Part shown: in pieces, positions 1 to 7,481 of the stretch
Layout: each line of letters starts with the position of its first letter
Numbering within the stretch: position 1 is the stretch's first letter
Assembly: GCA_903910765.1 (NCBI GenBank)
Contig: CAIWBA010000180.1
Span: 1 to 33,656 of the forward strand
Reading direction: 5' to 3'
Length of the DNA stretch: 33,656 nucleotides
Source of the DNA: an uncultured Bacteroidota bacterium
GTDB taxonomy: Bacteria; Bacteroidota; Bacteroidia; Chitinophagales; Chitinophagaceae
Position numbers and translations under genes: made by a program
The notes under the pieces: generated by a model
Databases searched by the model: none
What the model was told of the DNA's origin: nothing
The model's input: the letters and a program-made list of their open reading frames with translations, nothing else

Positions 1-210
1 CATTAATAAGTTAATTTCTAATCAATTTTTATTAATTATATAAATTATTAATGTATAATAGATTGTCATATATATAATTAATAGTTTAATTTAAAATTCA
101 TCACTTAATTTAATAAATATTAGGATTAATTTAAATTAATAATTCATATTTGAATCATAATAAATAAAATACAATAATATATTAATAAAATATTGAATAT
201 TTAAGTTTTT
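1..210. other. AT-rich non-coding spacer
   Basis: This stretch is almost entirely A and T, with only scattered G or C, and no open reading frame of useful length on either strand. I see no tRNA, repeat array or clear promoter in it. It lies downstream of dapD (which is read away from it) and of whatever gene precedes the window. It may be a plain intergenic spacer or the tail of a longer one cut by the window edge. Confidence 0.6.
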
Positions 211-272
211 TATCCTTTGGGGGAAGGATAATCGGGGTGGTCGGGATTCGTTCTGGTCGCCCCAAATTTTTT
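211..272 (+). terminator. Two adjacent hairpins, the second terminator-like
   Basis: The first hairpin has perfect 7-bp arms (TATCCTT 211-217, AAGGATA 224-230) around a TGGGGG loop. The second pairs 234-242 (GGGGTGGTC) with 255-263 (GGTCGCCCC), nine pairs including G-T wobbles, and is followed by AAATTTTTT (264-272). The T-run is on the plus strand, so the second hairpin fits termination of a plus-strand transcript entering from the left. It could also protect the dapD transcript 3' end arriving from the right. The GC-rich block stands out sharply from its AT-rich surroundings. Confidence 0.5.
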
Positions 273-287
273 AACAAACAGCTACCT

Positions 288-1100
288 TTAAACCGCTACA
301 TTAAAATCACGTAAGGCATCATTTAAGCTTGTTTTTAGATCGGTACTTGGCTTTCTTTGACCAATGATTAATGCACAGCTAACTTGGTAATCGCCTGCTG
401 GAAATGTTTTACGATAGGAGCCTGGTATTACTACGCTCCTAGCTGGAACACGGCCCTTATATTCAATTGGGTTTGCACCACTTACATCAATAATTTTAGT
501 GCTTTGGGTTAATACCACATTCGCACCTAATACCACTTCTTTTTCTAAATGCACGCCTTCTACCACAATACATCTGCTGCCAATAAAGCAGCCATCTTCA
601 ATGATAACTGGACTTGCTTGCAAAGGTTCTAAAACGCCGCCAATACCTACACCGCCACTTAAATGCACGCCTTTACCAATCTGCGCACAACTTCCAACAG
701 TTGCCCAGGTGTCCACCATCGTTCCTTCATCTACAAAAGCGCCAATATTCACATAGCTTGGCATTAAAACCACATTTTTCGCCAAATAAGCACCATATCT
801 TGCAACTGCATGTGGAACAGCCCTAACGCCTAATGCAGCATAATTAGATTTAAGTAACATTTTATCATGAAACTCAAATGGGGCTAATTCCCAAGTTTGC
901 ATGGGTTGTATAGCGAAGTACATTAGAATGGCTTGTTTTACCCATTCATTCACCACCCAAGTATCTCCTTGCGGCTCCGCTACTCTTAAGCGGCCCTTAT
1001 CTACTTCTTCAATCACTAATTTTATCGCATTACTGTATGCTTCTTGTTTCAATAAACTACGATCATTCCAAACCTCATTAATGGTTTCTTTGATTTCCAT
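288..1100 (-). CDS. dapD: 2,3,4,5-tetrahydropyridine-2,6-dicarboxylate N-succinyltransferase (DapD)
   Basis: Predicted 270-residue cytoplasmic enzyme of the succinylase branch of lysine/meso-diaminopimelate synthesis, transferring succinyl from succinyl-CoA to tetrahydrodipicolinate. The middle of the protein shows the irregular hexapeptide pattern of a left-handed beta-helix acyltransferase (for example NIGAFVDEGTMVDTWATVGS, then GVGIGGVLEPLQASPVIIED and CFIGSRCIVVEGV), and the length is normal for DapD. I place the start at the ATG at 1100 (MEIKETINEVW), because the longer frame begins only at a TTG three codons upstream. A TAnnTTTG box lies at 1117-1124, about 17 bases before that ATG. The gene is monocistronic here. 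dapB, another enzyme of the same pathway, is 26 kb away in the window. Identification is by motif recognition and is secure. Confidence 0.95.
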   Translation of the reverse strand: MEIKETINEVWNDRSLLKQEAYSNAIKLVIEEVDKGRLRVAEPQGDTWVVNEWVKQAILMYFAIQPMQTWELAPFEFHDKMLLKSNYAALGVRAVPHAVARYGAYLAKNVVLMPSYVNIGAFVDEGTMVDTWATVGSCAQIGKGVHLSGGVGIGGVLEPLQASPVIIEDGCFIGSRCIVVEGVHLEKEVVLGANVVLTQSTKIIDVSGANPIEYKGRVPARSVVIPGSYRKTFPAGDYQVSCALIIGQRKPSTDLKTSLNDALRDFNVAV

Positions 1101-1116
1101 GATTTTCAAATTTTAA

Positions 1117-1124
1117 CAAAAGTA
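1117..1124 (-). promoter_or_regulatory. -7 promoter box of dapD
   Basis: The minus strand reads TACTTTTG, an exact match to the Bacteroidota -7 consensus TAnnTTTG. Transcription would start near 1111, giving a leader of roughly ten bases before the ATG at 1100. I did not find a clear -33 TTTG. Confidence 0.5.
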
Positions 1125-1205
1125 CATGCTAGCCATCTATTTTAATAAGTTTGTTTTACACATTAAAGAATAACTTTTTATTATTGGGATTGTTTAAATT
1201 GCAGC

Positions 1206-1778
1206 ATGTTTCAAAACCATGCTGATATTAAAGCGGGCTTGTCTATCCTTGAAAATGGGGGCATACTATTGTATCCTACTGATACAGTTTGGGGGATTGG
1301 TTGTGATGCTACCAATGAAACAGCTGTTAGTAAAATTTTCGACTTAAAAAATCGCATTGAAAGTAAAGCAATGATTGTTTTATTGGAAGATGAAACTGCG
1401 CTATTGAATTATGTGGAAGATCATTCATTTCAAATTTTTGATTACATAAAAGGCATACACAAACCAACGACCGTAATTTATCCTAAGGCGAAAAATTTAG
1501 CATCCAATTTAATAGGGGAGGATGGTTCTGTGGCGATTCGTATTTGCAAGGATCCTTTTTGTAAAACTTTAATTAAAGAATTTGGAAAGCCTATTGTAAG
1601 TACATCCGCTAATATATCAGGTTATCCAACACCTATGTGTTTCAATGACATTTCATTAGAAATTATCGAAGGGGTGGATTATGTAGTGAAATACAAGCAG
1701 GATGACAATGAAATAAAACAACCCTCTGCCATTGTCAAATGGGATGCTGATGGGAACCTTATTATTATTCGTGCATAG
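1206..1778 (+). CDS. L-threonylcarbamoyladenylate synthase (TsaC/YrdC/Sua5 family)
   Basis: A 190-residue YrdC-domain protein. The family makes threonylcarbamoyl-AMP from threonine, bicarbonate and ATP, the first step of the t6A37 modification of ANN-decoding tRNAs. Visible signatures are the N-terminal YPTDTVWGIGCDA motif (about residues 23-35) and PIVSTSANISGYPT near residues 129-142, which line the nucleotide/threonine pocket. The length fits the short TsaC/YrdC form without the Sua5 C-terminal domain. It opens a co-directional run of five genes that includes two other tRNA enzymes (cca and miaA), with a 39-bp gap to the glycosyltransferase. The ATG at 1206 is directly preceded by an AT-rich stretch without a Shine-Dalgarno sequence, normal for Bacteroidota. 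Confidence 0.92.
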   Translation: MFQNHADIKAGLSILENGGILLYPTDTVWGIGCDATNETAVSKIFDLKNRIESKAMIVLLEDETALLNYVEDHSFQIFDYIKGIHKPTTVIYPKAKNLASNLIGEDGSVAIRICKDPFCKTLIKEFGKPIVSTSANISGYPTPMCFNDISLEIIEGVDYVVKYKQDDNEIKQPSAIVKWDADGNLIIIRA

Positions 1779-1817
1779 TTGTCTGCTAGAATAGGATTAT
1801 TTAATTAAATTCACTTC

Positions 1818-2822
1818 ATGAAAAAAATATTGGTGATTCAAACTGCTTTTATTGGTGATGTTGTATTAGCAACATCTTTGATAGAAAACTTGCATCAACA
1901 ATTCCCTGCGTCTAAGATTGATATTTTGGTTAGAAAAGGCAACGAATCTTTGTTTCATGCGCATCCCTTTTTAAATCAAGTGCTTGTTTGGGATAAAAAA
2001 AATAACAAATACCATAACTGGGTGGCCCTGCTTTTTAAAATTAGATCCTGCAAATATGATGTAGTGATTAACGCACAAAGATTCGCGGCAACTGGCGCAT
2101 GGACAGCATTGTCAAATGCAAAAATTAAAATAGGCTTTGATAAAAATCCATTTTCCTTTTTATTTACACATGCGGTGGTGCACCAATTTTCAGAAAAGGG
2201 ACAACATGAAATTGATCGAAACCATCAGTTGTTAAGTTCCTTGTTTGAATCCAAAGTGGAGATGCCTAAATTATATCCCACTGAATCAGATGAAATGGCT
2301 GTCATTCATTACCAACAATCACCCTATTTGTGTATCGCGCCGGCATCGGTTTGGTTTACAAAACAATTTTCATTAGAAAAATGGGTAGACTTAATTAATG
2401 CATTACCGTTCAAGGGCTCAATTTATTTAATCGGTGGGCCAGGGGATAAATTGTTGTGTGATCAAATTTTACAAAAAATAAATCGCAAGTCAGTAGTGAA
2501 TTTAGCAGGCCGATTAAGTTTTTTAGCTTCTGCGGCTTTACAAAAAAAAGCAGTACTTAATTATGTGAACGATTCCGCACCCATGCATTTTGCATCTGCG
2601 GTGAACGCGCCTGTAGTAGCTGTTTATTGTTCTACCTTACCTAATTTCGGATTTGGGCCATTGTCTGAGCATTCATTCATTGTTCAAACCAATGAGGCGC
2701 TTACTTGCCGTCCTTGTGGGATTCATGGTAAAAAACAATGTCCCTTAAAACATTTCGATTGCGCCAAAACAATAAAAATGGACCAATTAATAGCCCCATT
2801 GTTACAAGTGGAACAACATTAG
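1818..2822 (+). CDS. Glycosyltransferase family 9 (ADP-heptose:LPS heptosyltransferase-like)
   Basis: A 334-residue GT-B fold protein of family GT9, which adds heptose or a related sugar to the lipopolysaccharide core at the cytoplasmic face of the inner membrane. Evidence: the N-terminal ILVIQTAFIGDVVLATSLIE acceptor-domain motif, the mid-protein CIAPASVWFTKQ and YLIGGPGD segments of the nucleotide-sugar domain, and the C-terminal VNLAGRLSF and NDSAPMHFASAVNAPVVAVY stretches that are hallmarks of RfaF/WaaF-like enzymes. Three cysteines near the C-terminus (CRPCGIHGKKQC) occur in many members. The exact donor and acceptor cannot be read from sequence. It sits between tsaC and cca with short gaps, so co-transcription is likely. 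kdsA elsewhere in the window supports a Kdo-containing LPS. Confidence 0.88.
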   Translation: MKKILVIQTAFIGDVVLATSLIENLHQQFPASKIDILVRKGNESLFHAHPFLNQVLVWDKKNNKYHNWVALLFKIRSCKYDVVINAQRFAATGAWTALSNAKIKIGFDKNPFSFLFTHAVVHQFSEKGQHEIDRNHQLLSSLFESKVEMPKLYPTESDEMAVIHYQQSPYLCIAPASVWFTKQFSLEKWVDLINALPFKGSIYLIGGPGDKLLCDQILQKINRKSVVNLAGRLSFLASAALQKKAVLNYVNDSAPMHFASAVNAPVVAVYCSTLPNFGFGPLSEHSFIVQTNEALTCRPCGIHGKKQCPLKHFDCAKTIKMDQLIAPLLQVEQH

Positions 2823-2830
2823 TACTTTTG
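2823..2830 (+). promoter_or_regulatory. -7 promoter box immediately before cca
   Basis: TACTTTTG matches TAnnTTTG exactly and ends five bases before the cca ATG at 2836. A TTG at 2799-2801 lies 21 bases upstream, at the spacing expected for the -33 element. Transcription would therefore begin at or next to the start codon, so the cca message from this promoter may be leaderless. The box overlaps the end of the preceding gene's spacer, giving cca its own promoter inside the gene run. Confidence 0.55.
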
Positions 2831-2835
2831 CATCC

Positions 2836-4254
2836 ATGGCCATCCATTTTACAGACAAAGAAATAGCCCTTTTTAAGGTGATTGCTAAAGCAGCAGCAAC
2901 CTTAAATACGCAAGCATTTGCGGTGGGTGGATTTGTACGTGATAAAATTTTAGATCGGCCCACCAAGGATATTGATATTGTTTGTTTGGGTGATGGCATG
3001 CAATTGGCGAATGAAGTAGCCAAGCAATTTAATCCCAAGCCTCCAGTGGCACTTTTTAAAACATTTGGTACCGCACAAATTAAGTTTCCGGAGGTGGAAG
3101 TTGAATTTGTAGGAGCACGTAAGGAAAGTTATTCAAGGGATAGTCGAAAGCCAAGTGTGACTGTGGGTACTATTGAAGATGATCAAAATAGAAGAGATTT
3201 TACAATAAATGCTTTAGCTATTGATATCAGTGATGCAAATTTTGGCAACTTAGTGGATCCATTTGAAGGGATGTTACATATTGCACAAAAAATAATTAAA
3301 ACGCCTTTAGCACCGGAACAAACTTTTGATGATGATCCGCTTCGCATGATGCGCGCGATTCGATTTGCTACGCAATTAAATTTTACGATCACGGAGGAAA
3401 CATTTGCCGCAATTAAAAAAATGGCAGATCGTATCACGATAGTTTCACAAGAAAGAATTACGGATGAGCTACAAAAAATAATGAACACGCCAGTACCATC
3501 CAAGGGTTGGTACTTATTAAAAGAAGCCGGGTTATTACAATTTATTTTTCCGCAATTTTTACAATTGGAAGGCGCCGAAACATTGGATGGTATTGGACAT
3601 AAAGATAATTTTTCTCATACCCTGCAAGTGTTGGATAATGTAGCGGCCAATTCGAATGATATCTGGTTAAGATGGGCAGCCGTATTGCATGATATCGCAA
3701 AACCAAGAACTAAAAAATTTGAGAAAGGATTTGGTTGGACCTTTCATGGTCATGAAGTGGTGGGCGCGCGAATGGTACCCAAAATTTTCACGCAATTAAA
3801 ATTGCCATTAAATGAACACATGAAAATGGTTCAAAAATTAGTGGCTTTGCATTTGCGTCCCATTTCATTAACGAAAGATAATGTAACAGATAGTGCCATT
3901 CGACGATTGTTATTTGATGCTGGAGATGATATTGAAAATTTGATGGTTTTATGTTCTGCTGACATAACCAGTAAGAATCAAGTAAAGGTGCGGCGCTATT
4001 TACAAGGTTTTGAATTTGTAAAACAAAGATTGGTGGCGGTGGAGGAAAAAGACAAAGTGCGCAATTGGCAACCACCCATTTCTGGAGAAATTATTATGGA
4101 ATTATTCAACATTGCGCCATCCCGTGAAGTGGGTGTGATTAAAGATGCCATAAGGGAAGCAATACTTGATGGTCTTATCTCCAATGAGTATGAAGCAGCC
4201 TATGCTTTCATGCTTCAACAAGCCGAAAAAATTGGCTTAAAACCAAGTAAATAA
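2836..4254 (+). CDS. cca: CCA tRNA nucleotidyltransferase with HD domain
   Basis: A 472-residue class II CCA-adding enzyme that completes or repairs the CCA 3' end of tRNAs using CTP and ATP. The head domain shows AVGGFVRDKILDRPTKDIDI (about residues 28-47) with the GG-VRD flexible loop and the DxD metal-binding pair. An ERITDELQKIM segment and neck helices follow, and then an HD phosphohydrolase domain with HKDNFSHTLQVL, AAVLHDIAKPRTKKF and HLRPISL. The HD extension suggests added phosphatase or phosphodiesterase activity, as in the E. coli enzyme, but this is inference. The length is usual for Bacteroidota members, which are sometimes labelled polynucleotide adenylyltransferase. The ATG at 2836 sits directly after its promoter box. 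Confidence 0.93.
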   Translation: MAIHFTDKEIALFKVIAKAAATLNTQAFAVGGFVRDKILDRPTKDIDIVCLGDGMQLANEVAKQFNPKPPVALFKTFGTAQIKFPEVEVEFVGARKESYSRDSRKPSVTVGTIEDDQNRRDFTINALAIDISDANFGNLVDPFEGMLHIAQKIIKTPLAPEQTFDDDPLRMMRAIRFATQLNFTITEETFAAIKKMADRITIVSQERITDELQKIMNTPVPSKGWYLLKEAGLLQFIFPQFLQLEGAETLDGIGHKDNFSHTLQVLDNVAANSNDIWLRWAAVLHDIAKPRTKKFEKGFGWTFHGHEVVGARMVPKIFTQLKLPLNEHMKMVQKLVALHLRPISLTKDNVTDSAIRRLLFDAGDDIENLMVLCSADITSKNQVKVRRYLQGFEFVKQRLVAVEEKDKVRNWQPPISGEIIMELFNIAPSREVGVIKDAIREAILDGLISNEYEAAYAFMLQQAEKIGLKPSK

Positions 4255-4285
4255 TTAAATGATTTAGTTGTCTAAAATCATTTAA
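4255..4285 (+). repeat. 11-bp inverted repeat downstream of cca
   Basis: TTAAATGATTT (4255-4265) and AAATCATTTAA (4275-4285) form a perfect 11-bp stem with a nine-base loop right after the cca stop codon. No T-run follows, so it is at best a weak terminator. An mRNA-stabilising 3' hairpin is an equally good reading. Confidence 0.4.
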
Positions 4286-4329
4286 ATCAAGCTAATAAAT
4301 AGTATTTTAGCAGTTCTAAAAAAAGTGAT

Positions 4330-4959
4330 ATGGCATTTTTGAAATTTAGGGTTTATTGGGAGGAGGATGATGCGATATATAGAGATGTAATAGTGAAACA
4401 TACCCAAAATTTTACAGCATTAAATAATATCATTTTAAAAGCGTTTGAGTTTGATCAAAAACATGATGCTACTTTTTTTAGAAGCAATGATATTTGGAAA
4501 AGAGGACGTGAAATTAGTAAGGCCGTTTATGAGAAAGAATATATCGCACCGCCTTTATTAATGGAGGAAACAACCATTGGTTCAGAAATTATTGATACCA
4601 ACCAGCATTTTATTTATTTATACGATTTTGTAAAGTCTTGGACATTTTTAATTGAATTAATTCAAGTGATTAAAAATGCAGATGCAGATATGACCTTAGA
4701 ATATCCCATCGTATCAAGAACAGAAGGAGTTGGGCCTATGCAATATGGTACAAAGGGGTTGTTGGGTAAAACCTTCGCTGATATTGAAGAAAAGTATGAT
4801 TTATCTGAAGCCCAAGAAGGCTTTGGGGAGGAAGGAGAAGATGCAGAAGATGGAGAACATGATAAAGAAGAGGAGGATGATAAAGAAGAAGATGATAGTG
4901 CAGAAGATTCCGATAGCAATGCAGAAGGGGGTGAATTTTTTGATGGAGAAGCATTTTAG
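4330..4959 (+). CDS. pRiA4b ORF-3-like protein with acidic C-terminal tail
   Basis: A 209-residue protein whose first 160 residues resemble the plasmid pRiA4b ORF-3 / IS1096 TnpR-like family: an N-terminal FLKFRVYWEEDDAIYRDVIV beta-rich segment, FTALNNIILKAFEFDQKHDA, an aromatic FRSNDIWKRGREIS stretch and YLYDFVKSWTFLIEL. Its biochemical function is not established to my knowledge. From about residue 163 the sequence turns almost entirely Asp/Glu with Lys, Ser and Gly, an acidic low-complexity tail of some 45 residues ending in FFDGEAF. No transposase or other mobile-element gene is nearby, so the family name does not mean it is mobile here. It lies between cca and miaA on the same strand with 75-80 bp gaps, possibly in the same transcription unit. 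Confidence 0.72.
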   Translation: MAFLKFRVYWEEDDAIYRDVIVKHTQNFTALNNIILKAFEFDQKHDATFFRSNDIWKRGREISKAVYEKEYIAPPLLMEETTIGSEIIDTNQHFIYLYDFVKSWTFLIELIQVIKNADADMTLEYPIVSRTEGVGPMQYGTKGLLGKTFADIEEKYDLSEAQEGFGEEGEDAEDGEHDKEEEDDKEEDDSAEDSDSNAEGGEFFDGEAF

Positions 4960-5041
4960 TACATCAATTATTTAATACATCATTTTTTCTTGCTATTGAA
5001 TAGCATGTAATTTGTTTATTTCATTTTTCAAATAAAATTTC

Positions 5042-5929
5042 TTGTCTAATAATACCGTATATATCATTGTGGGTCCGACTGCAGTTGGCAAAACCAGTTT
5101 TGCAATTTCATTGGCGCAACATTTAAAAACTGAAATAATTTCTGCAGATGCAAGACAATGTTATGCGGAATTAAATATAGGCGTTGCACGACCCAGTTTG
5201 GATGAGTTGTCCCATGTTCCGCATCATTTTATCGCCAGTCATTCTGTGAATGAAACGGTCAATGCCCAGGTTTTTGAAAATTATGCATTAGCAAAAGCAA
5301 ACGAATTATTTAAAACACATCATTCGGTGGTCATGGTAGGTGGCACAGGTTTGTACATTAAAGCTTTTTGTGAAGGGTTAGATTTGATACCAGCCATTGA
5401 TCCTGCCATCAGGGAGGACATTATCAAACAATACGAAAAGCTAGGATTACGATGGTTGCAAAAGGAAGTTTCCGTAAAGGATCCCATGTATTGGGCCAAA
5501 GGGGAGCAGCAAAATCCCCAAAGATTAATGCGCGCATTGGAAGTGATGCTTGGGACTGGCGCTTCTATTGTAAGTTTTCAAATTAAAAACAAAATCACGC
5601 GTCCATTTAACATTGTAAAAGTGGGGCTTGAATTAACCAGGGAGCAATTGTATGAGCGCATTAACCAACGAGTAATAAGCATGGTTGAAAACGGTTTGGA
5701 AACCGAGGTGCGAAACTTGCTTCCACAGAATCACTTAAATGCCTTGCAAACAGTAGGTTATAGCGAATGGGTCCCTTATTTTGAAGGCAGTTTATCTAAG
5801 GATAAAGTCATTGAAAATATCCAACAAAATACTAGACATTATGCTAAAAGGCAAATGACTTGGTTTAAAAAAGACCCCGATATTACCTGGTATTCACCCA
5901 ATGAAGTAACCGTCGCTAAAATCGTTTAG
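5042..5929 (+). CDS. miaA: tRNA dimethylallyltransferase (MiaA)
   Basis: A 295-residue prenyltransferase that transfers dimethylallyl from DMAPP to N6 of A37 in tRNAs reading UNN codons, the precursor of ms2i6A. The P-loop IIVGPTAVGKTSF is at residues 8-20, followed by EIISADARQCYAELNIGVARP, whose Asp belongs to the catalytic loop, and VGGTGLYIKAF. The C-terminal half carries LQTVGYSEWVPYFEG and TRHYAKRQMTWFKKD, the usual tRNA-binding end. The start must be the TTG at 5042: an in-frame TAA lies three codons upstream and the first in-frame ATG falls far after the P-loop. Most homologues I recall read DSRQ where this one has DARQ, a mild variation that should not affect the aspartate. Confidence 0.93.
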   Translation: MSNNTVYIIVGPTAVGKTSFAISLAQHLKTEIISADARQCYAELNIGVARPSLDELSHVPHHFIASHSVNETVNAQVFENYALAKANELFKTHHSVVMVGGTGLYIKAFCEGLDLIPAIDPAIREDIIKQYEKLGLRWLQKEVSVKDPMYWAKGEQQNPQRLMRALEVMLGTGASIVSFQIKNKITRPFNIVKVGLELTREQLYERINQRVISMVENGLETEVRNLLPQNHLNALQTVGYSEWVPYFEGSLSKDKVIENIQQNTRHYAKRQMTWFKKDPDITWYSPNEVTVAKIV

Positions 5930-5952
5930 TCGCCGATATTGTAAAATATTTA

Positions 5953-5968
5953 TTAAATACGTATTTAA
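5953..5968. repeat. Perfect 16-bp palindrome upstream of the M16 operon
   Basis: TTAAATAC/GTATTTAA reads the same on both strands with no spacer. It lies 24 bp after the miaA stop and about 150 bp before the first M16 gene. The half-site recurs in the palindrome at 31871-31892. It could be an operator or simply AT-rich chance symmetry. The remainder of this 187-bp spacer holds no gene or RNA I can recognise. Confidence 0.35.
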
Positions 5969-6116
5969 AAAATAAAAATACTATTTTAATTGGCTAATTT
6001 CAATAGTATATAATTCGTGTAGTTTTTTAGCAATTAAATGCAAATTTCAGCACAACCAATCCTTTTTTAAAAAAATATTAATTATAAATCAACAATCAAT
6101 CATCAAATATAAAATT

Positions 6117-7448
6117 ATGCAACTAAGAATTTTAATGGCAGTGATCGGTATTTCTTCATTGTCGATGGCAAATGCACAAACGCATGCCATACAATTTGAA
6201 AAATACACTTTGCCCAACGGACTAAAAGTTATTTTACATGAGGATCATTCTGCACCGGTGGTCGCAGTTACGGCCCTTTATCATGTAGGTTCAAAAAACG
6301 AGGATACTGCGCGTACTGGTTTTGCGCATTTCTTTGAACATTTATTATTTGAAGGATCTGAAAATATCAAACGCGGCGAGTTTGATAAATATATCACCAA
6401 TGCGGGTGGTGCATTAAATGCGAACACTTCACAGGATCGTACTTTTTATTATGAGTTATTGCCTTCCAATCAAGTGGATTTGGGTTTGTGGTTAGAAAGT
6501 GAGCGTATGATGCATGCAAAAATTGAACAAGTTGGGGTGAATACACAACGCGAAGTGGTGAAAGAGGAAAAAAGACAAAGAATGGACAACCGACCTTATG
6601 GTTCCTTTTTAAATGAAGTATTAAAACGCGCTTTTAAGGTACACCCGTATCAATGGTCTCCAATAGGAAGTATGGATCATTTAAATGCGGCTAAATTGGA
6701 CGAGTTCATTAACTTCTATAAAACATTTTATGTTCCTAACAATTGCGTGTTATCCATCGCAGGCGATTTTAATAAAGCAGATGTAAAAAATAAAATTGAA
6801 GCTTATTTTGGGCCAATTAAAAAAGGCGCGAATGTAATACCAAGACCTACTATTAAGGAGCCAGCCTTGGGCGGTGAAGTAAGAGATGTGATCCAAGACA
6901 ATATTCAATTACCAGGCGTGTTTCAGGCCTACAGAGCGCCTAAGCAAGGTGGGGATGAGTATTATGCATTCAATGTATTATCTACTATTTTGTCTGGGGG
7001 TGAATCATCTAGAATGAATAAAACATTGGTTGATAAAAAGCAACAAGCTGTGGCTGCACAATCTGCACCATTTTTTAATGAGGATGAAGGATTGTTCATC
7101 ACATTAGCTATTGCAAACATGGGTGTTAAAATTGAAGCATTGGAGTTAAGTATGGATAGCATTGTTAATGACTTGAAAACAGACTTGGTGGGGGAGAGAG
7201 AATTTCAAAAAGTAAAGAACCAAATCACCACACAAATAGTTACGAGTAATGGAACAATGGCAGGTATCGCTGAAAGCTTAGCCAATAATGAAGTATATTT
7301 TGGAGATGCTAATTTAATTAATACTGAATTGGAGAAATACAACAAAGTAACTAGACAGGATGTATTAAATGTGGCAAAAAAATATTTAAACAAGGACAAT
7401 CGTGTTGTTCTTTATTATGTACCAAAAGAAAAACCCACTACTAAGTAA
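6117..7448 (+). CDS. Secreted M16 family zinc metallopeptidase (catalytic subunit)
   Basis: A 443-residue M16 (pitrilysin/processing-peptidase-like) protein with an N-terminal signal peptide (about residues 1-20, ending ANA-Q), so periplasmic or envelope-bound. The inverted zinc motif HFFEH is at residues 71-75, with the downstream glutamate in VVKEEKRQRMDNRPYG near residue 150, so the active site looks intact. The C-terminal M16 half follows (PGVFQAYRAPKQGGDEYYAF, ILSGGESSRMNKTLV). M16 proteins of this size usually act as a pair, with a catalytic and a non-catalytic subunit enclosing small unfolded peptides. The next gene, 33 bp downstream, is exactly such a partner without the zinc motif. 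The substrate is unknown; peptide clean-up in the periplasm is an inference. Confidence 0.92.
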   Translation: MQLRILMAVIGISSLSMANAQTHAIQFEKYTLPNGLKVILHEDHSAPVVAVTALYHVGSKNEDTARTGFAHFFEHLLFEGSENIKRGEFDKYITNAGGALNANTSQDRTFYYELLPSNQVDLGLWLESERMMHAKIEQVGVNTQREVVKEEKRQRMDNRPYGSFLNEVLKRAFKVHPYQWSPIGSMDHLNAAKLDEFINFYKTFYVPNNCVLSIAGDFNKADVKNKIEAYFGPIKKGANVIPRPTIKEPALGGEVRDVIQDNIQLPGVFQAYRAPKQGGDEYYAFNVLSTILSGGESSRMNKTLVDKKQQAVAAQSAPFFNEDEGLFITLAIANMGVKIEALELSMDSIVNDLKTDLVGEREFQKVKNQITTQIVTSNGTMAGIAESLANNEVYFGDANLINTELEKYNKVTRQDVLNVAKKYLNKDNRVVLYYVPKEKPTTK

Positions 7449-7481
7449 TTGCGCAATTGAATTGCAATAAAAAATAATTTT

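Noticed and set aside
233-263. A tRNA T-arm-like stretch (GGGATTCG with flanking G/C)
   Set aside because: No acceptor stem, anticodon arm or complete T-arm pairing can be drawn; a terminator hairpin explains it better.
4736-4954. A minus-strand frame rich in Leu and His opposite the acidic-tail gene
   Set aside because: It is the antisense shadow of GA-rich codons encoding the Asp/Glu tail; no start context or family resemblance.
4330-4959. Insertion sequence implied by the IS1096/pRiA4b family name
   Set aside because: No transposase, terminal inverted repeats or target duplications are visible around the gene.
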